DNA from: Diplolepis rosae
Lineage: Eukaryota; Arthropoda; Insecta; Hymenoptera; Diplolepididae
Assembly (NCBI GenBank): GCA_030998225.1
Contig: JAPYXD010000686.1
Location: 2,480,001-2,544,000, forward strand
Reading direction: 5' to 3'
Length of the DNA: 64,000 nucleotides
Of this stretch, positions 48,535 to 62,304 are shown in pieces. The notes below the pieces were generated by a model that saw nothing but the letters and a program-made list of their open reading frames with translations, did not search any database and had not been told where the DNA came from. The translations under genes were made by a program, and so were the position numbers. Within the stretch, counting starts at the first letter, position 1, and every line of letters begins with the position of its first letter.

Positions 48535-50217
48535 CACTTGGGGATTAAAATGACAAGCATCCCCGCAAGGTATCGTAATAAGGAAAAATTTCTGACAAAG
48601 TGGCACTAAATTCTACAATATTCAGGTTTAAAATTTTAGGTATTGAGCTGCGTTTGATATTTCAAATTTTTTATTTACATTTTCAGGCACTTGGGATTGA
48701 AAACGTCAAATATTCCCTCTACGTGTGGGGATAAAAATTCATTTGTAAGTAATTGTCACTGAATTCTACAATATTCAGGTTTAAAATTTTAGGTATTGAG
48801 CTGCGTGTAATATTTCAAATTTTTTATTTACATTTTTAGGAACCTGGGATTGAAAACGTCAAACATTCCCTCTACGTATGGGGATAAAAATTCATTTGTA
48901 GGTAATTGTCGCAGAATACTACAATATTGAAGTATGACATTTTAGGTATTGAGCTGCGTTTGATATTTCTAATTTTCTATTTACATTTTCAGGCACTTGG
49001 GATTGAAAACGTCAAACATTCCCTCTACGTATGGGGATAAAAATTTATTTGTAGGTAATTGTCACTGAATACTACAATATTCAGGTTTAAAATTTTAGGT
49101 ATTGAGCTGCGTTTTATATTTCAAATTCTTGATTTACATTTTCTGGCACTTGGGATTGAAAACGTCAAACATTCCCTCTACGTATGGGGATAAAAATTCA
49201 TTTGTAGGTAATTGTCACTGAATACTACAATATTCAGGTTTAGCATTTTAGGTATTGAGCTGCGTTTGATATTTCTAATTTTTTATTTACATTTTCAGGC
49301 ACTTGGGATTGAAAACGTCATACATTCCCTCTACGTATGGGGATAAAAATTCATTTGTAGGTTATTGTCACTGAATACTACAATATTCATGTTTAAAATT
49401 TTAGGTATTGAGCTGCGTTTGATATTTCAAATCTTTTATTTACATTTTCAGGCACTTGGGATTGAAAACGTCAAACATTTCCTCTACGTATGGGGATAAA
49501 AATTCATTTGTAGGTAATTGTCACTAAATACTACAAAATTCAGGTTTAAAATTTTAGGTATTCAGCAGCGTGTGATATTTCAAATTTTTTATTTACATTT
49601 TCAGGCACTTGGGATTGAAAACGTCAAACATTCCCTCTACGTATGGGGATAAAAATTCATTTGTAGGTAGTTGTCACTGAATACTGCAATATTGAAGTAT
49701 GACGTTTTAGGTATTGAGCTGCGTTTTGAAATTTCTAATTTTTTATTCACATTTTGAGGCACTTGGGATTGAAAACGTCAAACATTCCCTCTACGTATGG
49801 GGATAAAAATTCATTTGTAGGTAATTGTTACTGAATTCTACAATATTCAGGTTTAAAATTTTAGGCATTGAGCTGCGTTTGATATTTCAAATTTTTTATT
49901 TACATTTTCTGGCACTTGGGATTGAAAACGTCAAACATTCCTTCTACGTATGGGGATAAAAATTCATTTGTAGGTAATTGTCACTGAATTCTACAATATT
50001 CAGGTTTAAAATTTTAGGTATTGAGCAGCGTGTGATATTTCAAATTTTTTATTTACATTTTCTGGCACTTGGGATTGAAAACGTCAACATTCCCTCTACG
50101 CATGGGGATAAAAATTCATTTTTAGGTAATTGTCACAGAATACTACAATATTCAAGTATTAAATTTTACGTATTGGGCTGTGTTTGATAATTTAAATTTT
50201 TTATTCACATTTTGTGG
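48535..50217. repeat. 11-monomer domain-2 block (B with ATAAGGAAAAATT)
   Basis: The B at 48535 is entered through TTTTGTGGCAC and has AATAAGGAAAAATTTCTGAC and AAAGTGGC. The same B returns at 50218, exactly 1,683 bp (11 x 153) later, with the flanking 48300-48720 and 49983-50403 nearly identical. The first domain-2 markers appear here: TTTTATATTTCAAATTCTTG, GTTTAGCATTTTAGG, GTCATACATTCCC and GGTTATTGTCAC with TTCATGTTTAAAATT. Confidence 0.78.
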
Positions 50218-51136
50218 CACTTGGGGATTAAAATGACAAGCATCCCCGCAAGGTATCGTAATAAGGAAAAATTTCTGACAAAGTGGCACTAAATTCTACA
50301 ATATTCAGGTTTAAAATTTTAGGTATTGAGCTGCGTTTGATATTTCAAATTTTTTATTTACATTTTCAGGCACTTGGGATTGAAAACGTCAAATATTCCC
50401 TCTACGTGTGGGGATAAAAATTCATTTGTAGGTAATTGTAACAGAATACTACAATATTGAAGTATGACATTTTAGGTATTGAGCTGCGTTTGATATTTCT
50501 AATTTTTTATTTACATTTTCAGGCACTTGGGATTGAAAACGTCATACATTCCCTCTACGTATGGGGATAAAAATTCATTTGTAGGTAATTGTCAATGAAT
50601 TCTACAATATTGAAGTTTTACATTTTAGGTATTGAGCTGCGTTTTATATTTCAAATTCTTGATTTACATTTTCTGGCACTTGGGATTGAAAACGTCAAAC
50701 ATTCCCTCTACGTATGGGGATAAAAATTCATTTGTAGGTAATTGTCACTGAATACTACAATATTCAGGTTTAGCATTTTAGGTATTGAGCTGCGTTTGAT
50801 ATTTCTAATTTTTTATTTACATTTTCAGGCACTTGGGATTGAAAACGTCATACATTACCTCTACGTATGGGGATAAAAATTCATTTGTAGGTTATTGTCA
50901 CTGAATACTACAATATTCATGTTTAAAATTTTAGGTATTGAGCTGCGTTTGATATTTCAAATCTTTTGTTTACATTTTCAGGCACTTGGGATTGAAAACG
51001 TCAAACATTTCCTCTACGTATGGGGATAAAAATTCATTTGTAGGTAATTGTTACTAAATACTACAAAAATTCAGGTTTAAAATTTTAGGTATTGGGCTGT
51101 GTTTGATAATTTAAATTTTTTATTCACATTTTTGGG
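50218..51136. repeat. 6-monomer domain-2 block
   Basis: It begins as a copy of the 48535 block, then jumps to the TTTTATATTTCAAATTCTTG monomer, GTTTAGCATTTTAGG, GTCATACATTACC, GGTTATTGTCAC and TACTAAATACTAC, and ends before the first B' unit. Relative to 48535 it lacks five monomers. Confidence 0.74.
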
Positions 51137-52359
51137 CACTTGGGGATTAAAATGACAAAAATCCCCGCAAAGGAACCGTAATAAAAAATTTTTCTGACAA
51201 ATTGGCACTAAATACTACAATATTCAGGTTTAAAATTTTAGGTATTGAGCTGCGTTTGATATTTCAAATTTTTTATTTACATTTTCAGGCACTTGGGATT
51301 GAAAACGTCAAACATTTCCTCTACGTATGGGGATAAAAATTCATTTGTAGGTAATTGTTACTGAATACTACAATATTCAGGTATAAATTTTAGGTATTGA
51401 GCAGCGTGTGATATTTCAAATTTTTTATTTACATTTTCTGGCACTTGGGATTGAAAACGTCAAACATTCCCTCTACGTATGGGGATAAAAATTCATTTGT
51501 AGGTAATTGTCACTGAATACTACAATATTCAGGTTTAAAATTTTAGGTATTGAGCTGCGTTTGATATTTCAAATTTTTTATTTACATTTTCTGGCACTTG
51601 GGATTGAAAACGTCAAACATTCCCTCTACGTATGGGGATAAAAATTCATTTGTAGGTAATTGTCACTGAATACTACAATATTGAAGTATGAAATATTAGA
51701 TATTGAGCTGCGTTTGATTTTTCAAATTTTTTATTTACATTTTCAGGCACTTGGGATTGAAAACGTCAAACATTCCCTCTACGTATGGGGATAAAAATTT
51801 ATTTGTAGGTAATTGTCAATGAATACTACAATATTCAGGTTTAAAATTTTAGGTATTGAGCTGCGTTTTATATTTCAAATTCTTGATTTACATTTTCTGG
51901 CACTTGGGATTGAAAACGTCAAACATTCCCTCTACGTATGGGGATAAAAATTCATTTGTAGGTAATTGTCACTGAATACTACAATATTCAGGTTTAAAAT
52001 TTTAGGTATTGAGCTGCGTTTGATATTTCTAATTTTTTATTTACATTTTCAGGCACTTGGGATTGAAAACGTCATACATTCCCTCTACGTATGGGGATAA
52101 AAATTCATTTGTAGGTTATTGTCACTGAATACTACAATATTCATGTTTAAAATTTTAGGTATTGAGCTGCGTTTGATATTTCAAATCTTTTGTTTACATT
52201 TTCAGGCACTTGGGATTGAAAACGTCAAACATTCCCTCTACGTATGGGGATATATATTCATTTGTAGGTAATTGTCACTAAATACTACAAAATTCAGGTT
52301 TAAAATTTTAGGTATTGGGCTGTGTTTGATAATTTAAATTTTTTATTCACATTTTTGGG
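51137..52359. repeat. 8-monomer domain-2 HOR starting with B'
   Basis: B' is followed by AACATTTCCTC with TTACTGAATAC and AGGTATAAATTTTAGG, then GAAATATTAG with TTTGATTTTTC, TTTTATATTTCAAATTCTTG, GTCATACATTCCC, GGTTATTGTCAC, and GGGGATATATATTC with CACTAAATACTACAAAATTC. Related blocks start at 52360 and 54350. Confidence 0.78.
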
Positions 52360-54349
52360 CACTTGGGGATTAAAATGACAAACATCCCCGCAAAGGGAAC
52401 CGTAATAAAAAAATTTTTCTGACAAATTGGCACTAAATTCTACAATATTCAGGTTTAAAATTTTAGGTATTGAGCTGCGTTTGATATTTATAATTTTTTA
52501 TTTACATTTTCAGGCACTTGGGATTGAAAACGTCAAACATTTCCTCTACGTATGGGGATAAAAATTCATTTGTAGGTAATTGTTACTGAATACTACAATA
52601 TTCAGGTATAAATTTTAGGTATTGAGCAGCGTGTGATATTTCAAATTTTTTATTTACATTTTCTGGCACTTGGGATTGAAAACGTCAACATTCCCTCTAC
52701 GTATGGGGATAAAAATTCATTTGTAGGTAATTGTTACTGAATTCTACAATATTCAGGTTTAAAATTTTAGGCATTGAGCTGCGTTTGATATTTCAAATTT
52801 TTTATTTACATTTTCTGGCACTTGGGATTGAAAACGTCAAACATTCCCTCTACGTATGGGGATAAAAATTCATTTGTAGGTAATTGTCACTGAATACTAC
52901 AATATTGAAGTATGAAATATTAGATATTGAGCTGCGTTTGATATTTCAAATTTTTTATTCACATTTTTAGTCACTTGGGATTGAAAACGTCAAACATTCC
53001 CTCTACGTATGGGGATAAAAATTCATTTGTAGGTAATTGTCACTGAATTCTACAATATTCAGGTTTAAAATTTTAGGTATTGAGCAGCGTGTGATATTTC
53101 AAATTTTTTATTTACATTTTCTGGCACTTGGGATTGAAAACGTCAAACATTCCCTCTACGTATGGGGATAAAAATTCATTTGTAGGTAATTGTCACTGAA
53201 TTCTACAATATTCAGGTTTAAAATTTTAGGTATTGAGCAGCGTGTGATATTTCAAATTTTTTATTTACATTTTCTGGCAATTGGGATTGAAAACGTCAAA
53301 CATTCCCTCTACGTATGGGGATAAAAATTTATTTGTAAGTAATTGTCACTGAATACTACAATATTCAGGTTTAAAATTTTAGGTATTGAGCTGCGTTTGA
53401 TATTTCTAATTTTTTATTTACATTTTCAGGCACTTGGGATTGAAAACGTCAAACATTCCCTCTACGTATGGGGATAAAAATTCATTTGTAGGTAATTGTC
53501 ACTGAATACTACAATATTCAGGTTTAAAATTTTAGGTATTGAGCTGCGTTTGATATTTCAAATTTTTTATTTACATTTTCTGGCACTTGGGATTGAAAAC
53601 GTCAAACATTCCCTCTACGTATGGGGATAAAAATTCATTTGTAGGTAATTGTCACTGAATACTACAATATTGAAGTATGAAATATTAGATATTGAGCTGC
53701 GTTTGATTTTTTCAAATTTTTTATTTACATTTTCAGGCACTTGGGATTGAAAACGTCAAACATTCCCTCTACGTATGGGGATAAAAATTTATTTGTAGGT
53801 AATTGTCACTGAATACTACAATATTCAGGTTTAAAATTTTAGGTATTGAGCTGCGTTTTATATTTCAAATTTTTGATTTACATTTTCTGGCACTTGGGAT
53901 TGAAAACGTCAAACATTCCCTCTACGTATGGGGATAAAAATTCATTTGTAGGTAATTGTCACTGAATACTACAATATTCAGGTTTAACATTTTAGGTATT
54001 GAGCTGCGTTTGATATTTCTAATTTTTTATTTACATTTTCAGGCACTTGGGATTGAAAACGTCATACATTCCCTCTACGTATGGGGATAAAAATTCATTT
54101 GTAGGTTATTGTCACTGAATACTACAATATTCATGTTTAAAATTTTAGGTATTGAGCTGCGTTTGATATTTCAAATCTTTTGTTTACATTTTCAGGCACT
54201 TGGGATTGAAAACGTCAAACATTCCCTCTACGTATGGGGATATATATTCATTTGTAGGTAATTGTCACTAAATACTACAAAATTCAGGTTTAAAATTTTA
54301 GGTATTGGGCTGTGTTTGATAATTTAAATTTTTTATTCACATTTTTGGG
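52360..54349. repeat. 13-monomer domain-2 HOR starting with B'
   Basis: It has the same start and end as 51137-52359 (AGGTATAAATTTTAGG early; TTTTATATTTC, GTCATACATTCCC, GGTTATTGTCAC, GGGGATATATATTC late) with five extra monomers between. The GATATATATTC marker recurs 1,988 bp (13 monomers) apart, at about 52247 and 54236. Confidence 0.78.
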
Positions 54350-57300
54350 CACTTGGGGATTAAAATGACAAACATCCCCGCAAAGGAACCGTAATAAAAA
54401 AATTTTTCTGACAAATTGGCACTAAATACTACAATATTCATGTTTAAAATTTTAGGTATTGAGCTGCGTTTGATATTTCAAATCTTTTATTTACATTTTC
54501 AGGCACTTGGGATTGAAAACGTCAAACATTTCCTCTACGTATGGGGATAAAAATTCATTTGTAGGTAATTGTTACTGAATACTACAATATTCAGGTATAA
54601 ATTTTAGGTATTGAGCAGCGTGTGATATTTCAAATTTTTTATTTACATTTTCTGGCACTTGGGATTGAAAACGTCAAATATTCCCTCTACGTATGGGGAT
54701 AAAAATTCATTTGTAGGTAATTGTCACTGAATTCTACAATATTCAGGTTTAAAATTTTAGGTATTGAGCTGCGTTTGATATTTCAAATTTTTTATTTACA
54801 TTTTCTGGCACTTGGGATTGAAAACGTCAAACATTCCCTCTACGTATGGGGATAAAAATTCATTTGTAGGTAATTGTCACTGAATACTACAATATTGAAG
54901 TATGAAATATTAGATATTGAGCTGCGTTTGATTTTTCAAATTTTTTATTCACATTTTTAGTCACTTGGGATTGAAAACGTCAAACATTCCCTCTACGTAT
55001 GGGGATAAAAATTCATTTGCAGGTAATTGTCACTGAATACTACAATATTCAGGTTTAAAATTTTAGGTATTGAGCAGCGTGTGATATTTCAAATTTTTTA
55101 TTTACATTTTCTGGCACTTGGGATTGAAAACGTCAAACATTCCCTCTACGTATGGGGATAAAAATTCATTTGTAGGTAATTGTCACTGAATACTACAATA
55201 TTCAGGTTTAAAATTTTAGGTATTGAGCAGCGTGTGATATTTCAAATTTTTTATTTACATTTTCTGGCACTTGGGATTGAAAACGTCAAATATTCCCTCT
55301 ACGTATGGGGATAAAAATTCATTTGTAGGTAATTGTCACTGAATACTACAATATTGAAGTATTAAATTTTACGTCTTGGGCTGTGTTTGATAATTTAAAT
55401 TTTTTATTCTCATTTTTAGGCACTTGGGGATTAAAATGACAAGCATCCCCGCAAGGTATCGTAATAAAAAATTTCTGACAAATTGGCACTAAATTCAACA
55501 ATATTCAGGTTTCAAATTTTAGGTATTGAGCTGCGTTTTATATTTCAAATTTTTTATATACATTTTCAGGCACTTGGGATTGAAAACGTCAAACACTCCC
55601 TCTACGTATGGGGATAAAAATTCATTTGTAGGTAATTGTCACTGAATACTACAATATTGAAGTATTACATTTTAGGTATTGAGGAGCGTTTGATTGTTCA
55701 CATTTTTTATTTACATTTTCAGGCACTTGGGATTGAAAACGTCAAACATTCCCTCTACGTATGGGGATAAAAATTCATTTGTAGGTAATTGTCACTGAAT
55801 ACTACAATATTGAAGTATTACATTTTAGGTATTGAGCAGCGTGTGATATTTTAAATTTTTTATTTACATTTTCTGGCACTTGGGATTGAAAACGTCAAAC
55901 ATTCCTTCTACGTATGGGGACAAAAATTCATTTGTAGGTAATTGTCACTGAATACTACAATATTCAGGTATAAAATTTTAGGTATTGTGCTGGGTTTGAT
56001 ATTTCAAATCTTTTATTTACATTTTTAGGCAATTGGGATTGAAAACGTCAAATATTCCCTCTACGTATGGGGATAAATATTCATTTGTAGGTAATTGTCA
56101 CTGAATACTACAATATTGAAGTATTAAATTTTACGTCTTGGGCTGTGTTTGATAATTTAAATTTTTTATTCTCATTTTTAGGCACTTGGGGATTAAAATG
56201 ACAAACAACCCCTCAAGGTATCTTAAAAAAAAATTTTCTGACAAATTGGCACTAAATTCAACAATATTCAGGTTTCAAATTTTAGGTATTGAGCTGCGTT
56301 TTATATTTCAAATTTTTTATATACATTTTCAGGCACTTGGGATTGAAAACGTCAAACACTCCCTCTACGTATGGGGATAAAAATTCATTTGTAGGTAATT
56401 GTCACTGAATACTACAATATTGAAGTATTACATTTTAGGTATTGAGCAGCGTGTGATATTTCAAATTTTTTATTTACATTTTCAGGCACTTGGGATTGAA
56501 AACGTCAAACATTCCCTCTACGTATGGGGATAAAAATTCATTTGTAAGTAATTGTCACTGAATACTACAATATTCAGGTTTAAAATTTTAGGTATTGAGC
56601 TGCGTTTGATATTTCTAATTTTTTATTTACATTTTCAGGCACTTGGGATTGAAAACGTCATACATTCCCTCTACGTATGGGGATAAAAATTCATTTGTAG
56701 GTTATTGTCACTGAATACTACAATATTCATGTTTAAAATTTTAGGTATTGAGCTGCGTTTGATATTTCAAATCTTTTATTTACATTTTCAGGCACTTGGG
56801 ATTGAAAACGTCAAACATTCCCTCTACGTATGGTGATAAATATTCATTTGTAGGTAATTGTCACTAAATACAACAAAATTCAGGTTTAAAATTTTAGGTA
56901 TTGGGCAGCGTGTGATATTTCAAATTTTTTATTTACATTTTCTGGCACTTGGGATTGAAAACGTCAAACATTCCCTCTACGTATGGGGATAAAAATTCAT
57001 TTGTAGGTAATTGTCACTGAATACTACAATATTCAGGTTTAAAATTTTAGGTATTGAGCAGCGTGTGATATTTCAAATTTTTTATTTACATTTTCTGGCA
57101 CTTGGGATTGAAAACGTCAAACATTCCCTCTACGTATGGGGATAAAAATTCATTTGTAGGTAATTGTCACTGAATACTACAATATTGAAGTATTACATTT
57201 TAGGTATTGAGCAGCGTGTGATATTTCAAATTTTTTATTTACATTTTCTGGCACTTGGGATTGAAAACGTCAAACATTCCCTCTACGTATGGGGATAAAA

Positions 57301-57710
57301 ATTCATTTGTAGGTAATTGTCACTGAATACTACAATATTCAGGTTTAAAATTTTAGGTATTGAGCTGCGTTTGATATTTCAAATTGTTTATTTACATTTT
57401 TAGGCACCTGGGATTGAAAACGTCAAACATTCCCTCTACGTATGGGGATAAAAATTCATTTGTAGGTAATTGTCACTGAATACTATAATATTCAGGTTTT
57501 AGATTTTATGTATTGAGCTGCGTTTGATATTTCAAATCTTTTATTTACATTTTTAGGCAATTGGGATTGAAAACGTCAAACATTCCCTCTACGTATGGTG
57601 ATAAATATTCATTTGTAGGTGATTGTCACTGGATACTACAATATACAGGTTTAAAATTTTAGGTATTGGGCTGTGTTTGATAATTTAAATTTTTTATTCA
57701 CATTTTTGGG
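54350..57710. repeat. 22-monomer domain-2 region (B spacings 7, 5, 10)
   Basis: The region starts with B' at 54350, then ordinary B units at 55421 and 56183. Both ordinary units are entered through TTTTACGTCTTGGGCTGTG and TTCTCATTTTTAGG and followed by AGGTTTCAAATTTTAGG, TTTTATATTTCAAA, TTATATACATTTTCAGG and AACACTCCCTC. This linked set defines the domain-2 B cassette, also at 58019, 58784, 60315 and 61080. GAAGTATTACATT monomers are common here. Confidence 0.78.
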
Positions 57711-60007
57711 CACTTGGGGATTAAAATGACAAACATCCCCGCAAAGGAACCGTAATAAAAAAAATTTTTCTGACAAATTGGCACTAAATTCTACAATATT
57801 CATGTTTAAAATTTTAGGTATTGAGCTGCGTTTGATATTTCAAATCTTTTATTTACATTTTTAGGCAATTGGGATTGAAAACGTCAAACATTCCCTCTAC
57901 GCATGGGGATAAAAATTCATTTGTAGGTAATTGTCACTGAATTCTACAATATTCAGGTTTAAAATTTTACGTCTTGGGCTGTGTTTGATAATTTAAATTT
58001 TTTATTCTCATTTTTAGGCACTTGGGGATTAAAATGACAAGCATCCCCGCAAGGTATCGTAATAAAAAAAAATTTCTGACAAATTGGCACTAAATTCAAC
58101 AATATTCAGGTTTCAAATTTTAGGTATTGAGCTGCGTTTTATATTTCAAATTTTTTATATACATTTTCAGGCACTTGGGATTGAAAACGTCAAACACTCC
58201 CTCTACGTATGGGGATAAAAATTCATTTGTAGGTAATTGTCACTGAATACTACAGTATTGAAGTATGACATTTTAGGTATTGAGCAGCGTGTTATATTTC
58301 AAATTTTTTATTTACATTTTCAGGCACTTGGGATTGAAAACGTCAAACATTCCCTCTACGTGTGGGGATAAAAATTCATTTGTAGGTAATTGTCACTGAA
58401 TACTACAATATTGAAGTATTACATTTTAGGTATTGAGCAGCGTGTGATATTTCAAATTTTTTATTTACATTTTCTGGCACTTGGGATTGAAAACGTCAAA
58501 CATTCCCTCTACGTATGGGGATAAAAATTCATTTGTAGGTAATTGTCACTGAATACTACAATATTCAGGTTTAAAATTTTAGGTATTGAGCTGCGTTTGA
58601 TATTTCAAATCTTTTATTTACATTTTTAGGCAATTGGGATTGAAAACGTCAAACATTCCCTCTACGTATGGGGATAAATATTCATTTGTAGGTAATTGTC
58701 ACTGAATACTACAATATTGAAGTATTAAATTTTACGTCTTGGGCTGTGTTTGATAATTTAAATTTTTTATTCTCATTTTTAGGCACTTGGGGATTAAAAT
58801 GACAAGCATCCCCGCAAGGTATCGTAATAAAAAAAAATTTCTGACAAATTGGCACTAAATTCAACAATATTCAGGTTTCAAATTTTAGGTATTGAGCTGC
58901 GTTTTATATTTCAAATTTTTTATATACATTTTCAGGCACTTGGGATTGAAAACGTCAAACACTCCCTCTACGTATGGGGATAAAAATTCATTTGTAGGTA
59001 ATTGTCACTGAATACTACAATATTGAAGTATTACATTTTAGGTATTGAGCAGCGTGTGATATTTCAAATTTTTTATTTACATTTTCAGGCACTTGGGATT
59101 GAAAACGTCAAACATTCCCTCTACGTATGGGGATAAAAATTCATTTGTAGGTAATTGTCACTGAATACTACAATATTCAGGTTTAACATTTTAGGTATTG
59201 AGCTGCGTTTGATATTTCTAATTTTTTATTCACATTTTCAGGCACTTGGGATTGAAAACGTCATACATTCCCTCTACGTATGGGGATAAAAATTCATTTG
59301 TAGGTTATTGTCACTGAATACTACAATATTCATGTTTAAAATTTTAGGTATTGAGCTGCGTTTGATATTTCAAATCTTTTATTTACATTTTCAGGCACTT
59401 GGGATTGAAAACGTCAAACATTTCCTCTACGTATGGGGATAAAAATTCATTTGTAGGTAATTGTCACTAAATACAACAAAATTCAGGTTTAAAATTTTCG
59501 GTATTGAGCAGCGTGTGATATTTCAAATTTTTTATTTACATTTTCTGGCACTTGGGATTGAAAACGTCAAACATTCCCTCTACGTATGGGGATAAAAATT
59601 CATTTGTAGGTAATTGTCACTGAATACTACAATATTCAGGTTTAAAATTTTAGGTATTGAGCAGCGTGTGATATTTCAAATTTTTTATTTACATTTTCAG
59701 GCACTTGGGATTGAAAACGTCAAACATTCCCTCTACGTATGGGGATAAAAATTCATTTGTAGGTAATTGTCACTGAATACTACAATATTGAAGTATTACA
59801 TTTTAGGTATTGAGCAGCGTGTGATATTTCAAATTTTTTATTTACATTTTCTGGCAATTGGGATTGAAAACGTCAAACATTCCCTCTACGTATGGGGATA
59901 AATATTCATTTGTAGGTAATTGTCACTGAATACTACAAAATTCAGGTTTAAAATTTTAGGTATTGGGCTGTGTTTGATAATTTAAATTTTTTATTCACAT
60001 TTTTGGG
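57711..60007. repeat. 15-monomer domain-2 HOR, copy 1 (2,297 bp)
   Basis: B' at 57711, then B at 58019 and 58784 (spacing 2, 5, 8 monomers). Ordered markers are TTCATGTTTAAAATTTTAGG, ACGCATGGGG, AACACTCCCTC, GAAGTATTACATT, GGGGATAAATATTC, ACGTCTTGGGC, AGGTTTAACATTTTAGG, GTCATACATTCCC, GGTTATTGTCAC and CACTAAATACAACAAAATTC. The block repeats at 60008 with the same B spacing. Confidence 0.84.
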
Positions 60008-60161
60008 CACTTGGGGATTAAAATGACAAACATCCCCGCAAAGGAACCGTAATAAAAAAATTTTTCTGACAAATTGGCACTAAATTCTACAATATTCATG
60101 TTTAAAGTTTTAGGTATTGAGCTGCGTTTGATATTTCAAATCTTTTATTTACATTTTTAGG
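60008..60161 (+). repeat. B' unit, domain-2-specific subtype exemplar
   Basis: This is a B unit with GCAAAGGAACCGTAATAAA in place of GCAAGGTATCGTAATAAA, followed by a TTTTTCTGAC stretch and entered through TTTTTGGGCAC rather than TTTTTAGGCAC. The combination occurs at 51137, 52360, 54350, 57711, 60008 and 62762 and nowhere before 51 kb. The linked changes, fixed in six copies, show that B' arose once and spread locally with its HOR. Confidence 0.88.
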
Positions 60162-62304
60162 CAATTGGGATTGAAAACGTCAAACATTCCCTCTACGCAT
60201 GGGGATAAAAATTCATTTGTAGGTAATTGTCACTGAATTCTACAATATTCAGGTTTAAAATTTTAGGTATTGAGCTGTGTTTGATAATTTAAATTTTTTA
60301 TTCTCATTTTTAGGCACTTGGGGATTAAAATGACAAGCATCCCCGCAAGGTATCGTAATAAAAAAAAATTTCTGACAAATTGGCACTAAATTCAACAATA
60401 TTCAGGTTTCAAATTTTAGGTATTGAGCTGCGTTTTATATTTCAAATTTTTTATATACATTTTCAGGCACTTGGGATTGAAAACGTCAAACATTCCCTCT
60501 ACGTATGGGGATAAAAATTCATTTGTAGGTAATTGTCACTGAATACTACAATATTGAAGTATTACATTTTAGGTATTGAGCAGCGTGTGATATTTCAAAT
60601 TTTTTATTTACATTTTCAGGCACTTGGGATTGAAAACGTCAAACATTCCCTCTACGTATGGGGATAAAAATTCATTTGTAGGTAATTGTCACTGAATACT
60701 ACAATATTGAAGTATTACATTTTAGGTATTGAGCAGCGTGTGATATTTCAAATTTTTTATTTACATTTTCTGGCACTTGGGATTGAAAACGTCAAACATT
60801 CCCTCTACTTATGGGGATAAAAATTCATTTGTAGGTAATTGTCACTGAATTCTACAATATTCAGGTTTAAAATTTTAGGCATTGAGCTGCGTTTGATATT
60901 TCAAATTTTTTATATACATTTTCAGGCACTTGGGATTGAAAACGTCAAACATTCCCTCTACGTATGGGGATAAATATTCATTTGTAGGTAATTGTCACTG
61001 AATACTACAATATTGAAGTATTAAATTTTACGTCTTGGGCTGTGTTTGATAATTTAAATTTTTTATTCTCATTTTTAGGCACTTGGGGATTAAAATGACA
61101 AGCATCCCCGCAAGGTATCGTAATAAAAAAAAATTTCTGACAAATTGGCACTAAATTCAACAATATTCAGGTTTCAAATTTTAGGTATTGAGCTGCGTTT
61201 TATATTTCAAATTTTTTATATACATTTTCAGGCACTTGGGATTGAAAACGTCAAACACTCCCTCTACGTATGGGGATAAAAATTCATTTGTAGGTAATTG
61301 TCACTGAATACTACAATATTGAAGTATTACATTTTAGGTATTGAGCAGCGTGTGATATTTCAAATTTTTTATTTACATTTTCAGGCACTTGGGATTGAAA
61401 ACGTCAAACATTCCCTCTACGTATGGGGATAAAAATTCATTTGTAGGTAATTGTCACTGAATACTACAATATTCAGGTTTAACATTTTAGGTATTGAGCT
61501 GCGTTTGATATTTCTAATTTTTTATTTACATTTTCAGGCACTTGGGATTGAAAACGTCATACATTCCCTCTACGTATGGGGATAAAAATTCATTTGTAGG
61601 TTATTGTCACTGAATACTACAATATTCATGTTTAAAATTTTAGGTATTGAGCTGCGTTTGATATTTCAAATCTTTTATTTACATTTTCAGGCACTTGGGA
61701 TTGAAAACGTCAAACATTCCCTCTACGTATGGGGATAAATATTCATTTGTAGGTAATTGTCACTGTATTCTACAATATTCAGGTTTAAAATTTTAGGTAT
61801 TGAGCAGCGTGTGATATTTCAAATTTTTTATTTACATTTTCTGGCACTTGGGATTGAAAACGTCAAACATTCCCTCTACGTATGGGGATAAAAATTCATT
61901 TGTAGGTAATTGTCACTGAATTCTACAATATTCAGGTTTAAAATTTTAGGTATTGAGCAGCGTTTGATATTTCAAATTTTTTATTCACATTTTCAGTCAC
62001 TTGGTATTGAAAACGTCAACATTCCCTCTACGTTTGGGGATAAAAATTCATTTGTAGGTAATTGTCACTGAATACTACAATATTGAAGTATTACATTTTA
62101 GGTATTGAGCAGCGTGTGATATTTCAAATTTTTTATTTACATTTTCTGGCACTTGCGATTGAAAACGTCAAACATTCCCTCTACGTATGGGGATAAAAAT
62201 TCATTTGTAGGTAATTGTCACTGAATACTGCAATATTCACGTTTAAAATTTTAGGTATTGAGCTGCGTTTGATATTTCAAATTGTTTATTTACATTTTTA
62301 GGCA
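60008..62304. repeat. 15-monomer domain-2 HOR, copy 2
   Basis: B' at 60008 and B at 60315 and 61080 keep the spacing 2, 5. The first twelve or so monomers follow copy 1 marker by marker. Differences include GGTATTGAGCTGTG for ACGTCTTGGGCTGTG before 60315 and ATTCCC for ACTCCC after it. From about 61740 the copies diverge, and ACGTTTGGGG / CTTGCGATTG monomers of the 45.9 kb type appear. Confidence 0.8.
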
